A stretch of DNA of 64,000 nucleotides from Eustoma russellianum. Lineage: Eukaryota > Streptophyta > Magnoliopsida > Gentianales > Gentianaceae. The DNA lies in NCBI GenBank assembly GCA_036186865.1, contig AP025053.1, forward strand, positions 4,572,035 to 4,636,034, in the 5' to 3' direction. Below the pieces are notes generated by a model. The model saw nothing but the letters and a program-made list of their open reading frames with translations, was not told where the DNA came from and made no database searches. The translations under genes and the position numbers were made by a program. Shown here piece after piece: positions 10,468 to 23,623 of the stretch; the stretch's first letter is position 1, and every line of letters starts with the position of its first letter.

Positions 10468-12529
10468 CTGCCAAAAGCAAAAGGTGCAAATACATGATTC
10501 AGATGGTGACAGGGTAGTGGATATGTGTATGTCGAAGTTCTATGTTTTGTACATTCTAGAAAAATGTTGTGTTCTTTTTTGGAATGCGTTACATCCACAG
10601 CGCTTCCAGGAAATTTGGGAAAACAGACAATATGACTATGCTGCAAAAAGAGAAAACAGCAAATGAAATAGAAATGGTCTCTACTTTCTATCATGCCCCC
10701 AAAGAGCAAACCGAGTATACGCACGATATTCTTTTAGATGATTCGGGCGGCTCCTGATGCAAGCATTTAGGTAACTTTTAGATTAAGGTGGATTACAGAA
10801 GGAAGGTGCATCCATGCAATCAATCATTCAAGTATGTCTACACTCGAAAATCTTTATGCGTGTGCCTATCTGTACAACCCATTAGAAATCAATAATATTT
10901 TCAAAGAGATAATATTAATTCCAGATGCTTATGGAAAAATATAAGACTTCGAAAACTACAAGCGGAAAAGCTACATAGCAGTTCACAGTTGAAAAAATAC
11001 GTGCTGTAGAGATTCGTGATTGCGTTGGCCATCCACTACCATTACAGGGTAACATTGGGTCAAAGCCCGCCTCTGACATGATTGATAGTGAGGGAAAAAG
11101 TAATCAAAAGAAGATAAAGGTTTATACGCAGAGCAAGCTGTCAGTTAACCTGGTTATGTGTGTGAGAAATAAGGCACTTCAACCTTACTCATCCCACGAG
11201 ACATCGATTTGTTCCACCAAGATACACGTCTAATCAGCTCCCAGCTAGATTAAGCAACAAGGCCAAGAAAAATTAGTCATCACAGCCCGAACATAAAGCA
11301 GCAATTATAGTTGAAACGCGCATGCAAGCAGTTCCTTAAGATCCAATTCAGAATACAGCTTAGAAACTGTATCAACCCCATATCTGACACACCCTTCCAT
11401 TTCCTTTTCTCACTGCCTGCTAAGCAGAGCTGAAGGGCAAGTTCCTCTTAAGGTTTGTCACACAGAGATGGCCAGCCACCCTTTAAGACAGCCCATCCCT
11501 CTGTATCACCTCATTTATCATACGGCGTTGTGTAAATGAATACAGAGAGGAGAGAGGGACAATAGGCTCAGATCATAGAAACTAGGGGCAAAAGAGAAGT
11601 GACCATTGCCATGGCTGCAAAGAGAAAATAATCCAGTATGGGTTTATCATTCTAATTTGCCAAGCCATGGCAGGAGTCCGGCAATCTCAATGCCCCATTT
11701 GAGCTTGAGAACTATTCCATGTATCATCCTCATAGCCTTATAAGTGAAATCTCCCGACGAAAGTTTTGAAAACAATTACAACCGACTTATTAAATCACCA
11801 AATGAAACACACTTTTAGTGCCTCTATGCATGCATTTGCATATACATATGCACACGTATATACACATAAGTGTATGTGCGTGAAATATTTAGCACCACAA
11901 AGTCTATACCAGGTAACTAAATCCGAGGAAAGGTATGTCAGGTTACTGGGCATGAAAAATCATCGACAACATGCAGAGAGGGGCAACAACCCTTTCCAGA
12001 AAATTCCCGTTTATGTCTCTCTGGTGCCTCATTTGTCCTCGACTTCTTGGAAATAACAAAAGGGCGTTTAGTTTTCACTTTCCATAGTATTCAATCCGAC
12101 AAAGGCTCAGATGCGGTTGGTAAGAAAGACTAAAAAGAGATGAAACCGACATGGCTGCAAAAGCCCTGATGCCCGTGAAGATCATCAGGGTTGCCAAACC
12201 AAGATACGGGTCAAATTAGCTCTCTGCTCCGATTCAAGAACTTCGAATGAACAAATTAACACATCATCACAGCCTGCAGTTAGTCTCTAGAGTGATGTTG
12301 GAGGAGAAGGAGATGATGATGATGATGAACCAAACACAGCTGGTTCTTTGTTGTGTTGTTGCACGAAGGGTGGTTGTATTTTAGAGCAGAGGAAATCATC
12401 GGCAAAATGCAAGGGAAAGGGGCAACCACCCTTTGAAACCCCCACCTCTCCCTGCTGCCTCTTCTCTGTATGAGTTCTTCAAGCATGGACAAGCTCAGAT
12501 ATATATGATAATCCAGCAAAGAGTTTTAG

Positions 12530-13530
12530 TGATGCGAATCGGGGATTCCATCATTTGGACTCTGGGCCTATGACAAGAAGTCAAGCTAGAGAACTTGAGA
12601 TTGACATTGCGAACTTTTTGTGTAGGCATGTGCAAGACGAGCCGAACGTGCGTTGGATTCATTTTCTTGAAACTAAGCATTTTTAGTTAATCTTGCATAA
12701 TTGTGTTTGCATGTGTGTTTCTATTTTTTTTCTATTTTCTATTTCTTATTTTCTATGTTTATTATTTTACTAATAAATTTGCCTAGTTGTTCTTGTTTTT
12801 GGAAAGTTGATAGGGTAAAGGGAATGCTTCCTAAAGGATGAGGTCTTGAGAATACAAAAGGAAAGCCTAAAAATCAGCACACCTAGGCCGGCTAAAAAGG
12901 AAGGAAAAGAAGGAGGATTTGAGACAATTCCAAAACCAATCAAGATAGGATTGCAATCAACCTTTTGAAGATTGAGATGAGATTATCATGCCATAAAAAT
13001 GGATCTCCAAAATCCCTCAAAAAGGCAAGAAATCGGCTGCATTAGTAGGAGAAGGAATATTCCATTTTCAAGATTGTTCTTTTAGGAAAATTGCAATTTA
13101 TCTCTTTTAACTTTTTGGTAGGTATTAAATAGAGATTATTTTTTCCTTTTTGATTGTTTTAGGCTGAAATTTTCAGCCTATAAATAGCACAAGGCCGCCG
13201 GCCTCATTGGACAACTTTTCATCAATAATATTTTGTGTGTTTTCTTCTCCAAGTGAGTGAAACTTTGTTTTCTTGATTTTGCACTAAAAATCAAGGCTAA
13301 TATCTCTCAATCTTGAGCAAATTGAGGGTGATTGCCAAGGGTTGAGGTGACCGTCTAGGAGGGCCTATTGAAGGTTTGCCTACAAACGCACACTTGAATC
13401 TAAGGTATTGCTTAAGCCGGCAATTTCGACACAACGGAAGCAAGGAGAAGTTTACTTCTTTGTGCCTAAACCCTTGTGGAAAGGTTGTTGGAGGTGGAAG
13501 AGTGGATCCTACGCTTGTCAGCTTGCATCA
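12530..13530 (+). mobile_element. Solo LTR of a Gypsy-like element
   Basis: Exactly 1001 bp, starts TGATGC and ends GCATCA (perfect 6 bp terminal inverted repeat), flanked by TTTAG on both sides (12525-12529, 13531-13535). Units B and C lack it and read straight through, proving insertion. A TATA-type box CCTATAAATAG lies near 13179. The first ~140 bases are open in the frame reading GPMTRSQARELE (about 12570) to a stop near 12685. This resembles the C-terminal tail of some plant Gypsy polyproteins, so in this family pol apparently reads into the 3' LTR. No internal region remains. Confidence 0.85.
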
Positions 13531-14274
13531 TTTAGACACCACCATGGCTGCAGAACCTAACCTGGTTGCATGTAAGGAAGAAGGCAGCAGCCTTGTTTAC
13601 CCCACATGCCATCCAGGTTGCCCTGCCAAGATACGAGTCAAATAGCTCTCTGCTTGATTAAGCAAGAAGTCCAACATGTTAATTACCCATGATAGACTTG
13701 AATACACAGCAGTAGCAACAAAGCAATAATAAGAGCAGCAATCGAAAGTCCCAGGTTCAGACCCCCCAATATAATATGGTTCCAAACAGTAACTAGGACA
13801 ATATTTTTGGTTCTTTTTTCTTTTCTTTAAAGGGCACTTAATTACTTTAGTGTTTAAACAGTGACGAAATCACAGGCAACAAAGACATGGGCAACAGCTC
13901 TTTAAGAACTCCCCATACCTCTGAGCCTCATTCATTATTCGGCCTTGTGCGTTTTAGAGAGAGAGAGATGTGGACAAAAGTAGGCTCAGGTCTCTGAAAA
14001 CAGAGGGGCAAAGGAGAAGCGACATTCGCCATGGCTGCAAAGAAAGAACAACAACCCACAAAAAAGGAGTTCTTTCTAGGTTTGCCCAGCCAAGATACAA
14101 GTCGGTAAACCTCAATGCCCCCAAAGAACTCGAGAATGGTTTCACTTCATCGTCATAGCCTTTGAAGTTCTTACCAGAAATCAGTATACATGTATGAAAA
14201 CAGCGCAGTAAGAAAGAAACAGAATGTCACTGATCTTTTTCTAGAAGATATATGAGTTAGAGCAGAGGACATAC

Positions 14275-14401
14275 TCATGGGATTGAAATATCTTTGGGAG
14301 TCATTGAAAAGGCCCTCTAACCATTCCATTAGCATGGCTGTGCCATTCATCGACTTCTTTGTCAACAAATTCAGCACAAGCAGCGCATGCAAGTAAGCGT
14401 T
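14275..14401 (-). pseudogene. Exon-like segment, unknown protein (unit B)
   Basis: Counterpart of 10341-10467: 127 nt, open on the minus strand, same GTATGTCC donor. The acceptor reads GGAAG instead of GGCAG. The encoded peptide differs by a few residues (for example LLTKKSMNGTAM). Confidence 0.5.
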
Positions 14402-17400
14402 CTTCCAAAAGCAAAAGGTGCAAATACATGATTCAGATGGTGACAGGGTAGTGGATATGTGTATGTCGAAGTTCTATGTTTTGTACATTCTAGAAAAATG
14501 TTTTGTGTGTTCTTTTTTGGAATGCATTACATGCACAGTGCTTCCAGGAAATTTGGGAAAACAGACAATATGACAATGCTGCAAAAAAAGAAAACAGCAA
14601 ATGAAACAGAAATGGTCTCTACTTTCTATCATGCCCCCAAAGAGCCAACCTGAGTATATGCACGATATTCTTTTAGATGATACGGGCTGCTCCTGATGCA
14701 AGCATTTAGGAAACTTTTAGATTAAGGTGGATTACAGAAGGAAGGTGCATCCATGCAATCAATCAATCAAGTATGTCTACACTCAGAAAATCTTTATGCG
14801 TGTGCCTATATGTACAAACATTAGAAATCAATAATATTTTCAAAGAGATAATATTAATTCCAGATGCTTCTGAAAAAATATAAGACTCCGAAAACTACAA
14901 GCGGAAAAGCTACATACTAGTCCAGAGTTGAAAAAAAAAAAAAGTGCCGTAGAGATTCGTGATTGCGTTGGCCATCCACTACCATAACAGGGTAACACTG
15001 GGTCAAAGCCCACAAGAATACGCCTCTGAAATGATTGATAGTGAGGAAAAAAGTAATCAAAAGAAGATAAATGTTTATATGCAGAGAAAGCTGTCGGTGA
15101 GCCTGGTTACGTGTGTGAGAAAGAAGGCATTTCGACCTTATTCATCCAGGAGACATCGATTTGTCCCACCAAGATACACGTCTAATCAGCTCCCAGATAG
15201 ATTAAGCAACAAGGCCAAGAAAAATTAGTCATCACAGCCTGAACATAAAGCAGCAATTATAGTTGAAAGGCGCATGCAAGCAGTTCCTTAAGGAGAGGAC
15301 AGCTTAGAAACTGTATCAACCCCAATATCTGATCCCTTTTCTCACTGGCTGCTAAGCAGAGGTAAAGGGCAAGGTTTTGTCACACAGAGATGTCCAACAA
15401 GCCTTTAAGACTGCCCAGCCCTCTGTATCACCTCATTTATCATAAGGCGTTGTGTAAAAAGACAGGAGAGAGGGACAATAGGCTCAGATCATAGAAACTA
15501 GGGGCAAAAGAGAAGTGACCATTGCCATGACTGCAAAGAGAAAATAATCCAGTATGGGTTTATCATTCTAATTTGCCGAGCGAAGGTAGGAGTCCGGCAA
15601 TCTCAATGCCCCATATGAGCTTCAGAACTATTCAACATATCATCCTCATAGCCTTATAAGTAAAATCTTCCAAGGAACATTTTGAAAACAATTACAACCG
15701 AGTCACTAAATCACCAAACGAAACACACTTTTAGTGCCTCTATGCATGCATTTGCATATACATACGCACACATAAACACACATAAATGTATGTGCGCGAA
15801 ATAGTTAGCACCACAAAGTCGATGCCAGGTAACTAAATCCGAGGAAAGGTATGTCAGGTTACTGGGCATGAGAAATCATCGACAACATGCAGAGAGGCGC
15901 AACAACCCTTTCCAGAAAATTCCCGTTTGTCTTTCTGGTGCCTCATTTGTCCTCGAGTTCTTGGAAATAACAAAAGGGCGTTTGGTTTTGACTTTCCATA
16001 GTTTTCAATCCGACAAAGGCTCAGATGCGGTTGGTAAGAAAAACTAAAAAGAGATGAAACCGCCATCGCTGCAAAAGCCCTGATGCCCCTGAAGATCATC
16101 AGGGTTGCCAAACCAAGATACGGGTCCAATTAGCTCTCTGCTCCGATTCACATCATCACAGCCTGCATTAGTCTCTAGAGTGATGTTGGAGGAGAAGGAG
16201 ATGATGATGATGATGATGATGAAACTGAGGAACCAGACGTAGCTGGTTCTTTGTTGTGTTGTTGCACGAAGGCTGGTTGTATTTTAGAGCAGAGGAAATC
16301 ACCAGCAAAATGCAAGGGAAAGGGTCAACCACCCTTTGAACCCCGCCTCTCCCTGCTGCCTCTTTTCTCTCTATGAGTTCTTCAAAAATGGACAGGCTCA
16401 GATGTATATGGTAATCCAGCAAAGTGTTGTAGACACCACCATGGCTGCAGAATATGGTTGCATGCAAGGAAGAAGGAAGTCAGCCTTGTTTACCCCACAT
16501 GCCATCCAGGTTGCCCTGCCAAGATACGAGCCAAATAGCTCTCTGCTTGATTAAGCAAGAAGTCCAACATATTAATTACTCATGACAGCCTGGAATACAC
16601 AGCAGTAGCAACAACAGCAAGAATAAGAGCAGCAATTGAAGGTCCCAGGTTCAGACCCGGCGATAAAGTATGGTTCCAAACAGTAACTATGACAATATTT
16701 TCGGTTCTTTTTTCTTTTCTTTAACGGGCACTTAATTACTTTAGGGTTTAAAGAGTGACGAAATCACAGGCAACAAAGATATGGGCAACCGCCCTTTAAG
16801 AACTCCCCATACCTCCGGGCCTCATTCATTATTCGGCCTTGAGCGCTTTTCAGATCGATAGAGAGAGAGAGAGAGGAGAGGAGAGAGAGAGAAGTAGGCT
16901 CAGATCTCTGAAAACAGAGGGGCAAAAGAGAAGCGACATTCGCCATGGCTGCAAAGAAAGAACAAGAACCCACAAAGAGGAGTTCATTCTAGGTTTGCCC
17001 AGCCAAGATACGAGTCGGTAAACCTCAACGCCCCCAAAGAACTCGATAATTATTTCAGTTCATCATCATAGCCTTTGAAGTTCTTACCAACGTAGGACGA
17101 CGAGTATATATGTTGTTGTTGTTCAATGACCAAATAAAATTTCTGATGTATGTATGATAACAATATCACCAAGAAAAGAAGTTCCCGTTTGGAATCGCAA
17201 AGATCAAAAGGGCTGTTGGTAGGTGAAATCATCGGCGAAAAACTACAGAGAGAGGGCAACAACCCTTTCAAGAGAATTCCCAAATCTCTCTGCTTGCCTC
17301 CTTCCTCGAGTTCTCCGAATTGTGGAAAGATGGAAGAAGGATCAAACTTTATGAAACTTTCCTCTTCGAAATGAACTGCCTCATTTTCCATTTTATCTCT

Positions 17401-17440
17401 CTTTACTCCATTGATTGCTTTTTTTTTTTTTTTTTTTTTT

Positions 17441-17450
17441 NNNNNNNNNN
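17441..17450. other. Assembly gap (10 N)
   Basis: Ten N between two T runs. The sequence TTGATTGC followed by a T run occurs just before the gap, and TGATTGC plus a T run occurs just after it. Unit C has a single short T run at the equivalent place (about 26725). The gap may join overlapping contig ends. Confidence 0.95.
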
Positions 17451-17600
17451 TGATTGCTTTTTTTTTTTTTTTTTTTTTGGAGAAACAGAATTTGAAGTAT
17501 TTTTAAGCAATTGACTTAGTTTTTTTCGGAAAAAAATTTTTTTTGACTTAAGTTTGGCGTTACAAATATATCTAGCTGGTGAATTCAGTTTACAAACAAT

Positions 17601-18480
17601 AATCAAACTTGTTAGTTTATTGGATGCAAAAGGATACCTTAACTCCAAAGAGTTTACTGTCTCAGTCACAAAGAGTTTTGTAGAGAATGTAAATCAGGTT
17701 ATTTAACCACCTCCTAATTTAGAGGTGTAAGATTTAATACTCACAATGTGTCTCAGCCCAAATTCGTTCCGCTATAAGAATCTGACGGCGTGACCTAAAC
17801 AACCACATTGCGGCTGTTAAGCTTCAAACCGTTGACATTGATTACAATGTATCATCCTAGTACCACCTTCAATGTTCTAAACACAAACTTTCCTAATTTC
17901 TTGTTTCAACAAATAACAAATAAAACAACGAAAAAACGAGTTAATGTCCAAGCTTATAATGTAACTTTTTTTAGAACTATAATGAAATAATAAAATAAAG
18001 TAATAATGTAACATTTTTTATAATGTAATATTACCTCCTCTCATCTCAAAAATAAAATAATAATACTTCTCAAAATTAACTTACTATTTACTGAAATTAC
18101 TCCATACAAACTAGTTTGCGATCATTCGGAGGCCACTGAATACATTTTTATGTAAAGTTTTGAAGGAAGCTCGACAAAAATTATCAAAGGGAAAATTAAA
18201 GAGTTTTAATAAGTATAGTTTGATACAAGGAAAAAAATATCTAGCTTTTCATATCACACTTTAATTAAAATTTTCATTCTTCCTGAAACTTTACTCCCAA
18301 ATTCTACAGTTGGTTGATAGAGAATTCAGATGTGATAATATTTTTAAAATGGAAAAAAAATAATAATATTCAAAGGCTAATTACTAAGAGAGACCAAAAC
18401 AGTGGTTACAAAGGTAAATTTACAAACATATTCAAATTAATAGGTCATCCCAAAAAGGAAAAAAGAAAAAAAAAATGCAG
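17601..18480. other. AT-rich spacer, nothing assigned
   Basis: No convincing reading frame, RNA gene or terminal-repeat structure seen. Sequence similarity to unit C stops near 17600. Confidence 0.5.
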
Positions 18481-18610
18481 CATTGCAAGAACTCAAATTT
18501 CAACAGCATTGCCATATAACCCTCATCCAGCCTCACCACTCCCCCTTTTTGCCACGTGTCGCGCGGTCACGTATGCGATGAGGGAGGAGCGGTGAGGGGA
18601 TCCTATCCCC
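18480..18610. repeat. Half copy of CACGTGGCA-type palindromic repeat
   Basis: AGCCTCACCACTCCCCC followed by TTTTTGCCACGTGTCGCGC matches one arm of the repeats at 30738-30860 and 36475-36590. A second arm is not evident. It probably belongs to a MITE-like family. Confidence 0.5.
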
Positions 18611-18899
18611 CATCTTATAACTCTTTCAACATTTGTGGGCCAAAAAAGCTTTGCTTCAAAATGCTACATACTCTACCAGAAACAAATACTTTTTTCGACT
18701 CAAAAATACTATCATACTTTTTATATTGAATTGTATCAAAAATATTGTACACTTTTAGATGTGTTTCTCAAAAGATACACCAGCCTAAGATCACTTAGTA
18801 GACCATTGGAAAAATATAATGAACACGCTTAGGTTAGAATTTAGATCATGATACTTGCTCAAAGTATTGATTAGGTTCAACGGAAGAAACTTGAATAAA

Positions 18900-20460
18900 T
18901 AAGCTATTGATGAACAAATGCTCGTTGTTCTATAATATTATTGATGCAAAAGTCTTTTGTTACAAAAGGAAAAAAACATATTTATAGGACTAAGGACACG
19001 GCCAAAAAGCCCTGAAATTCATAACTTGTTCCCATAACAAAACGCTAATTTTCTTCTAAAAACTTAACAAAAATGAAATAGTTTTACTAAGCCACAACTT
19101 ACTAAATGACGTAGTTTAGACTCAAATTAAAAATAAAATTTCTAACCCTAATTTTGCCTCCATGGACACTAGTTATGACAATTTAGTCCATCCCATTGTC
19201 CATCTCATGCTCTTTCTTGACTCCATTTTTGATTTTCTTGTACTTGCTTTTTTGTTATCGAGTATTGAAATGAATGTCTTTGATTATCATCAAATATGCT
19301 CCAAATTTTGAGTACTCAATCGAAACATACAAGCAACAATTCACCTATTTAAAGCTGCTATAAAGCTTTTCCATTATCATTTGCTTAGATTCTTCAGCAT
19401 AAACATCACATAGACCATCCAATAACCCATTAGAGTATACTCTACATTTAAATTATCGCGACGCAAAGATTGATATTTTGGTACTTGGTTATGTCTTACC
19501 CATATGTCTTTTCAATATTCAAACCGTGTTATGTGACAATTAAACTCGTCAAAGTCACGTTTGACGCACTTTACTCTCTAAATAAGGCTCATCATTTTAT
19601 GATCATCATAGGATAAAATTCTAGTTTTTGCTCGTCTTTTTGACATTTGAACTATTGGAGGTGCTCCTTTTGAATTCATACGAACAAAACTAGACATCTA
19701 TTAACATCCAAAATCATTAAAGCAAACAAAGCAAAAAACGAACACAAAGGTCAAAGAAGAAATTATGTTAGTAAATAACCAAATCTGAAATATGTTTTTC
19801 TTTACTCGTGTATGGATTCGCTCAATTGGCTTTTATCCCTCTCCATTGTTCTCAAAACTCAATGCCACTCCATTTGTTTTCAAGAATTCAATCATTTTAA
19901 GTAACAATACCAAGCTTGAATGTCACCAAATCTAACCAAGGCATAATGGTGCTTCCTTCCTCTTCTTCTCAAGGGATAATAAGTTGTAACAAAGATTACA
20001 CAAGATACATAAGTATATGCAATAATAAAATCAAACAAGTATATGTAATAATAAAATCAAAGAAACATGAAACTGATAGGATGTAGGATGACTAAATACA
20101 ACAGTAAGATCAGACACGAGAAAAAAAGACACCTATTTATAAAACTAAGGAGAGGCTCAAGAGTCCCTAAAATCCCTAATTTTTCCAAAGCAAAACCCTA
20201 ATTTCTTTCTAGACAACTTAACAAAAAGGAAATAATTTCAATAAGCCATAACTTACTAAAACGGCATAGTTTTTGGCTCAAATTGAAACTAAAATTCCTA
20301 ACCTTAATTTTGCCTCAAAACTATATATGACTCCAGATGATAAAAAAAAATAAATCTAAAACTTTAAAAACATGTTGGATAATTTAGTCCATCTCATTTC
20401 TCAACTCCATTTTGGATTTTCTTGCCTTTGCCTTTTTGTGATTGGATCATTAAGTATGCC
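18900..20460. repeat. Pair of diverged direct repeats about 1.15 kb apart
   Basis: 18955-19260 and 20125-20450 share a long order of similar segments: a TTTATA(G/A)(G/A)AC(T)AA start, 'AACTTAACAAAAA(T/G)GAAATA', 'CATAACTTACTAAA', 'CCTAA(C)CCTTAATTTTGCCTC' and 'GACTCCATTTTTGATTTTCTTG'-like ends. On the minus strand both contain a TATAAATA-type box. They could be LTRs of a decayed minus-strand element or two copies of another repeat. No coding or primer site was found between them. Confidence 0.45.
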
Positions 20461-20621
20461 ATCTTGGACCTCATCACTTTCCAAAAAATGGTAAGGTATT
20501 AATAGTCAAAGTTCTATATTACTCTTTAAATTAATACATATATGATTATTCTAGTTTATCTTAAGTAACTATACTGAAGATAAAATACGAATAATTGCCA
20601 AATTAGTTTAATTTTCTCAAA

Positions 20622-20699
20622 TTATGTGTAAGTCAAACTATAACAATATTTTTAAGACGGTTATGTGTAAGACAAACTATAACAATATTTTTAAGACGG
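20622..20699. repeat. Tandem duplication of 39 bp
   Basis: 20622-20660 and 20661-20699 are the same 39 bases with one substitution (AGTCAAAC versus AGACAAAC). Perfectly adjacent. Confidence 0.9.
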
Positions 20700-20719
20700 T
20701 GCATCTATCCAACAGGGCA

Positions 20720-21540
20720 TTACTCTAACGCAAAACTCCCGGAAAAAAGACAAGACCTTTTTAACATTGCATCAAAGCTCCTTTCTCTAGGGAAGCTACA
20801 AATTAACAACAAAGAGACGAAGAACGAGCTTTTGGTGTCTACAGAACTGCGTCTAAGTTCCAAAACAAGCAGAGAACTTAAACAACCACTTGCACGATGC
20901 ATAAACAATAAAAAATGAAGAAATTGCTATTGACCAAGTGTCAAAAAATATTTTTTTTTTTTTTTTTGGGGGGGGGGGGGGGGAGAGCTAAAGTAACTAC
21001 CCAAAAGGCTGTTTCAGACACTAATCTGGCTGACCACATGCCAGGCTATGAAATGATAACAGATGATGAGGAAACGACTGAAAAACGGTGACAGCAACCA
21101 AGGCTTGGCGGAAGGGAAGTCGACGTGTTTGTAACTACGGCAGTGCTACATACATGACTTCTTTACCCCTTTATTGACGTGTTGTTTTGTGCACAACTTC
21201 TCCTTTCTGTGAAAACCATGCGTAACAAATACAAAATAGAGAAAATAGAAGATAGAGAATATGCTCATGGCAAGAGATAAAACTTTGAAAACTATGTTCA
21301 GTAAGTTAAAAACAAGGTGAAACATACCAGTCCAGAGTGGGAAAAATATGTGCTCTAGAGATTCAGGATTGTGTTTGCCATCAACTCTTCCATTACATGG
21401 TAATAGTGAGTCAAAACCCACAAGAATACGCCTTTTAAATCAGAGGGAGGAAAAATGTGAGTCAAAAGATAATACTAAGAAGAAGACAAAGGTAAATGCA
21501 AACCACAAAGCAAGCAGTCACGTAATGTGAGAAAAACACC
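20720..21540 (-). repeat. Block D: older diverged copy of the duplicated gene-like locus
   Basis: 20780-21225 resembles 22800-23200. 21310-21530 then resembles 24140-24340 of unit C, so the interval between them is missing or replaced. On the minus strand 21328 to about 21435 is open: it starts ILVGFDSLLPCNGRVDGK, ends FFPLWTG and is followed by a GTATGT donor. The same segment is frame-broken in units A, B and C. It may preserve the ancestral exon better than the younger copies. Product unknown. Confidence 0.5.
20948..20983. repeat. Poly-T / poly-G tract
   Basis: A run of about 18 T followed by about 17 G. A comparable T then G tract occurs at 22416-22456. Such runs are prone to sequencing and assembly error. 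Confidence 0.8.
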
Positions 21541-22469
21541 ACAGGAGGATCCACACTTCAAGAGAAACAGTTATGCAGCATAAAACCCTTGGCGAAAGAC
21601 ATGCTAAAAAGCTAACTTCTTGGACTAAAAATGGTGTTTACAAAATTTTCATGTGATTATGATCTTTCTGGACCACATAGTGGGAAAAGTCTTTGAGTGT
21701 TGTTATTGTTGTATGGTCTTTCTGGAACTGCATTCAGGACGTTAACAAAAGCACAAACAGCCACATAGGGGGAACCTGATTTTAGTTTGTTGAAAGCAAA
21801 ATAAGATTACTTAATCCAGCTTAAATTTCAAAACAACCACGACAAAGAAAATACTTGAACACAGCATACCAGTCACTATTGCTTTCTTCCAGCATCTTGC
21901 TCAGCCATAATAATCGGTTCCTAGCACCAGTTGTTGGGTCCTACAGATCACAATATTATTACTTGGGTTCCCAATACCACAAGTTCTGCTATTGGATAAT
22001 CATCAAATATAAGAAAATAACAACAGAAACTCTAAGCAAGTGAAATATGTTGAAATAACTGAAGTTGTAATAGCTAGCTTTCCTAGAACACTCAACAACT
22101 TCATTAGAGTTCCTTAAATTAAGAATATCTCGTGACATAAAAAGAATGTGCTGAAGAAAAGGAAATTAGATTAGCAGGAAATAAGTTCTGTGCCCTAAAG
22201 CAGAGAACATGACAGGTTTATCTAGGAGAAGATTTCGTCTATCATACTAACGCTGCATGGAATAATAACATAACAACATTTGGATTGTTACGTCTTATCC
22301 AAGTTCACAGTCTCACAAGCCTCATAAGGACATGAACACACATGTAGATTGATGAGACAAGCAACACTTTATTGTTCTGAAAAGATGGGGAGGGGCAAAG
22401 AGTTTTTTGGTTTCTTTTTTTTTTTTTTTTGTTTGGGGGGGGGGGGGTGGGGGGGAGGAAGTGGAGAAG
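21541..22469. other. Spacer between block D and unit C, nothing assigned
   Basis: No reading frame or repeat structure that I can support. The composition resembles intron sequence. Confidence 0.4.
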
Positions 22470-23495
22470 CCTTGTAGTATTATGACTTGAACTAGAAACC
22501 TTGTCAATTTAGATTCTCAGCCAAACTACTTAAGGCAAGTCTGATTGGGTGGAGAAGTTAACAGAGACACATAAATCCATTGTCTGAATCTTATAACATT
22601 TATGTAATTCAGTAAAGTTTACAACGTAAGAGTACATTTCCACTGGTGCTTTCATTGTCTCGATATATACATCCATATTGCACCTCTTTTATATAAACTA
22701 CTAAAACGAAAAGCGTTGTTTAAAAAAGATTACGTACTTTACCATGAAGAAAAGCTAATTATGCTTTGCTGCAAAAGAACATTTATTAATGTTGCGCCAC
22801 ATCTCCCGTCTCTTTACATGTAGCTTACCAAAGTAAATTAACAATAAAGAGAGAAAGCAATGGCGTTTGGTATCTACTGAACTCGTCTAATAGTCCAAAA
22901 CAATCAGAGAACTAATCAACCACTTACAAAATGCAGAAACAATTAAAAAAATGAAGAAACTGCCAATGGCAAAGAGACAAATATAACAACCCCAAAGGAT
23001 ACGTCAGACACTAATCTAACTGACCACAAGCCTAAGCTATGAGATGATGAGTTAACTGGTGAGAGCAACCGGGGCTTAAAGGCAGGGAAGTTGACATCAG
23101 TATAACTATGGCTGTGATACATAATTTCTTCACCCCTTTTATGAAGGGTTGTTTTGACGAAAACTTCCCCTGTAACAAAAGTAAGCTGCATGGCAGATTG
23201 TATAACATCAACAGCAAGATAATCCCCCCTCTTTTATGGTGGGGTCATGGGAGCCAGAAATTAGCAGACACGTAAAGTAACACTTTTTGTCTTACATGTT
23301 AAACCAGAATATGTAGATCAACTTGAGAAACTTATTAGAGACTTATGAATTCCAAGGACAATACTTAATGAAGGAATAAAGCATCTAACTGATACTGGAG
23401 AAAGGAATAAACAAATGAAAACAGCGCAGTAAGAAAGAAACAGAATGTCACTGATCTTTTTCTAGAAGATATATGAGTTAGAGCAAAGGACATAC

Positions 23496-23623
23496 TCATG
23501 GGATTGAAATTATCTTTGGGAGTCATTGAAAAGGCCCTCTAACCATTCCATTAGCATGGCTGTGCCATTCATCGACTTCTTTGTCAACAAATTCAGCACA
23601 AGCAGCGCATGCAGGTAAGCGTT
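23496..23623 (-). pseudogene. Exon-like segment, frame-shifted copy (unit C)
   Basis: Same segment as 10341-10467, but 128 nt because of an extra T (GAAATTATC versus GAAATATC), which breaks the frame near its 3' end. The GTATGTCC donor is kept. Confidence 0.5.

Larger units (their letters stand above)
9947..14170 (-). repeat. Unit A of a duplicated gene-like locus (minus strand)
   Basis: About 3.2 kb once the 1001 bp solo LTR is removed. It aligns along nearly its full length with unit B (14180-17045) and unit C (23100-26370). On the minus strand it contains exon-like segments bounded by AG and GT: one at 10341-10467 that is open for 42 codons, and four blocks where an acceptor-like TTTGCAG or CTGCAG is followed by CCATGG (plus-strand positions about 11609, 12149, 13542 and 14029). 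Each block is followed by a diverged motif resembling LKG(G/W)xP. Frames between these segments are broken. I do not recognise the ancestral protein. Its right edge (about 14170) joins unit B through a repeat of the start of unit A, the signature of a tandem duplication. Confidence 0.7.
14180..17600 (-). repeat. Unit B of the duplicated gene-like locus (minus strand)
   Basis: Begins (plus strand) with TGAAAACAGCGCAGTAAG, the same sequence found at 10257 in unit A and 23415 in unit C, and runs to about 17600. The part right of 17045 is absent from unit A but matches 26370-26840 of unit C. It has the exon-like segment at 14275-14401 and the four CCATGG-type blocks near 15525, 16063, 16439 and 16943. 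On the minus strand 17050-17391 is open and includes FPQFGELEEGGKQRDLG and ILLKGLLPSLC, seen again in unit C. No intact gene structure can be assembled. Confidence 0.7.
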
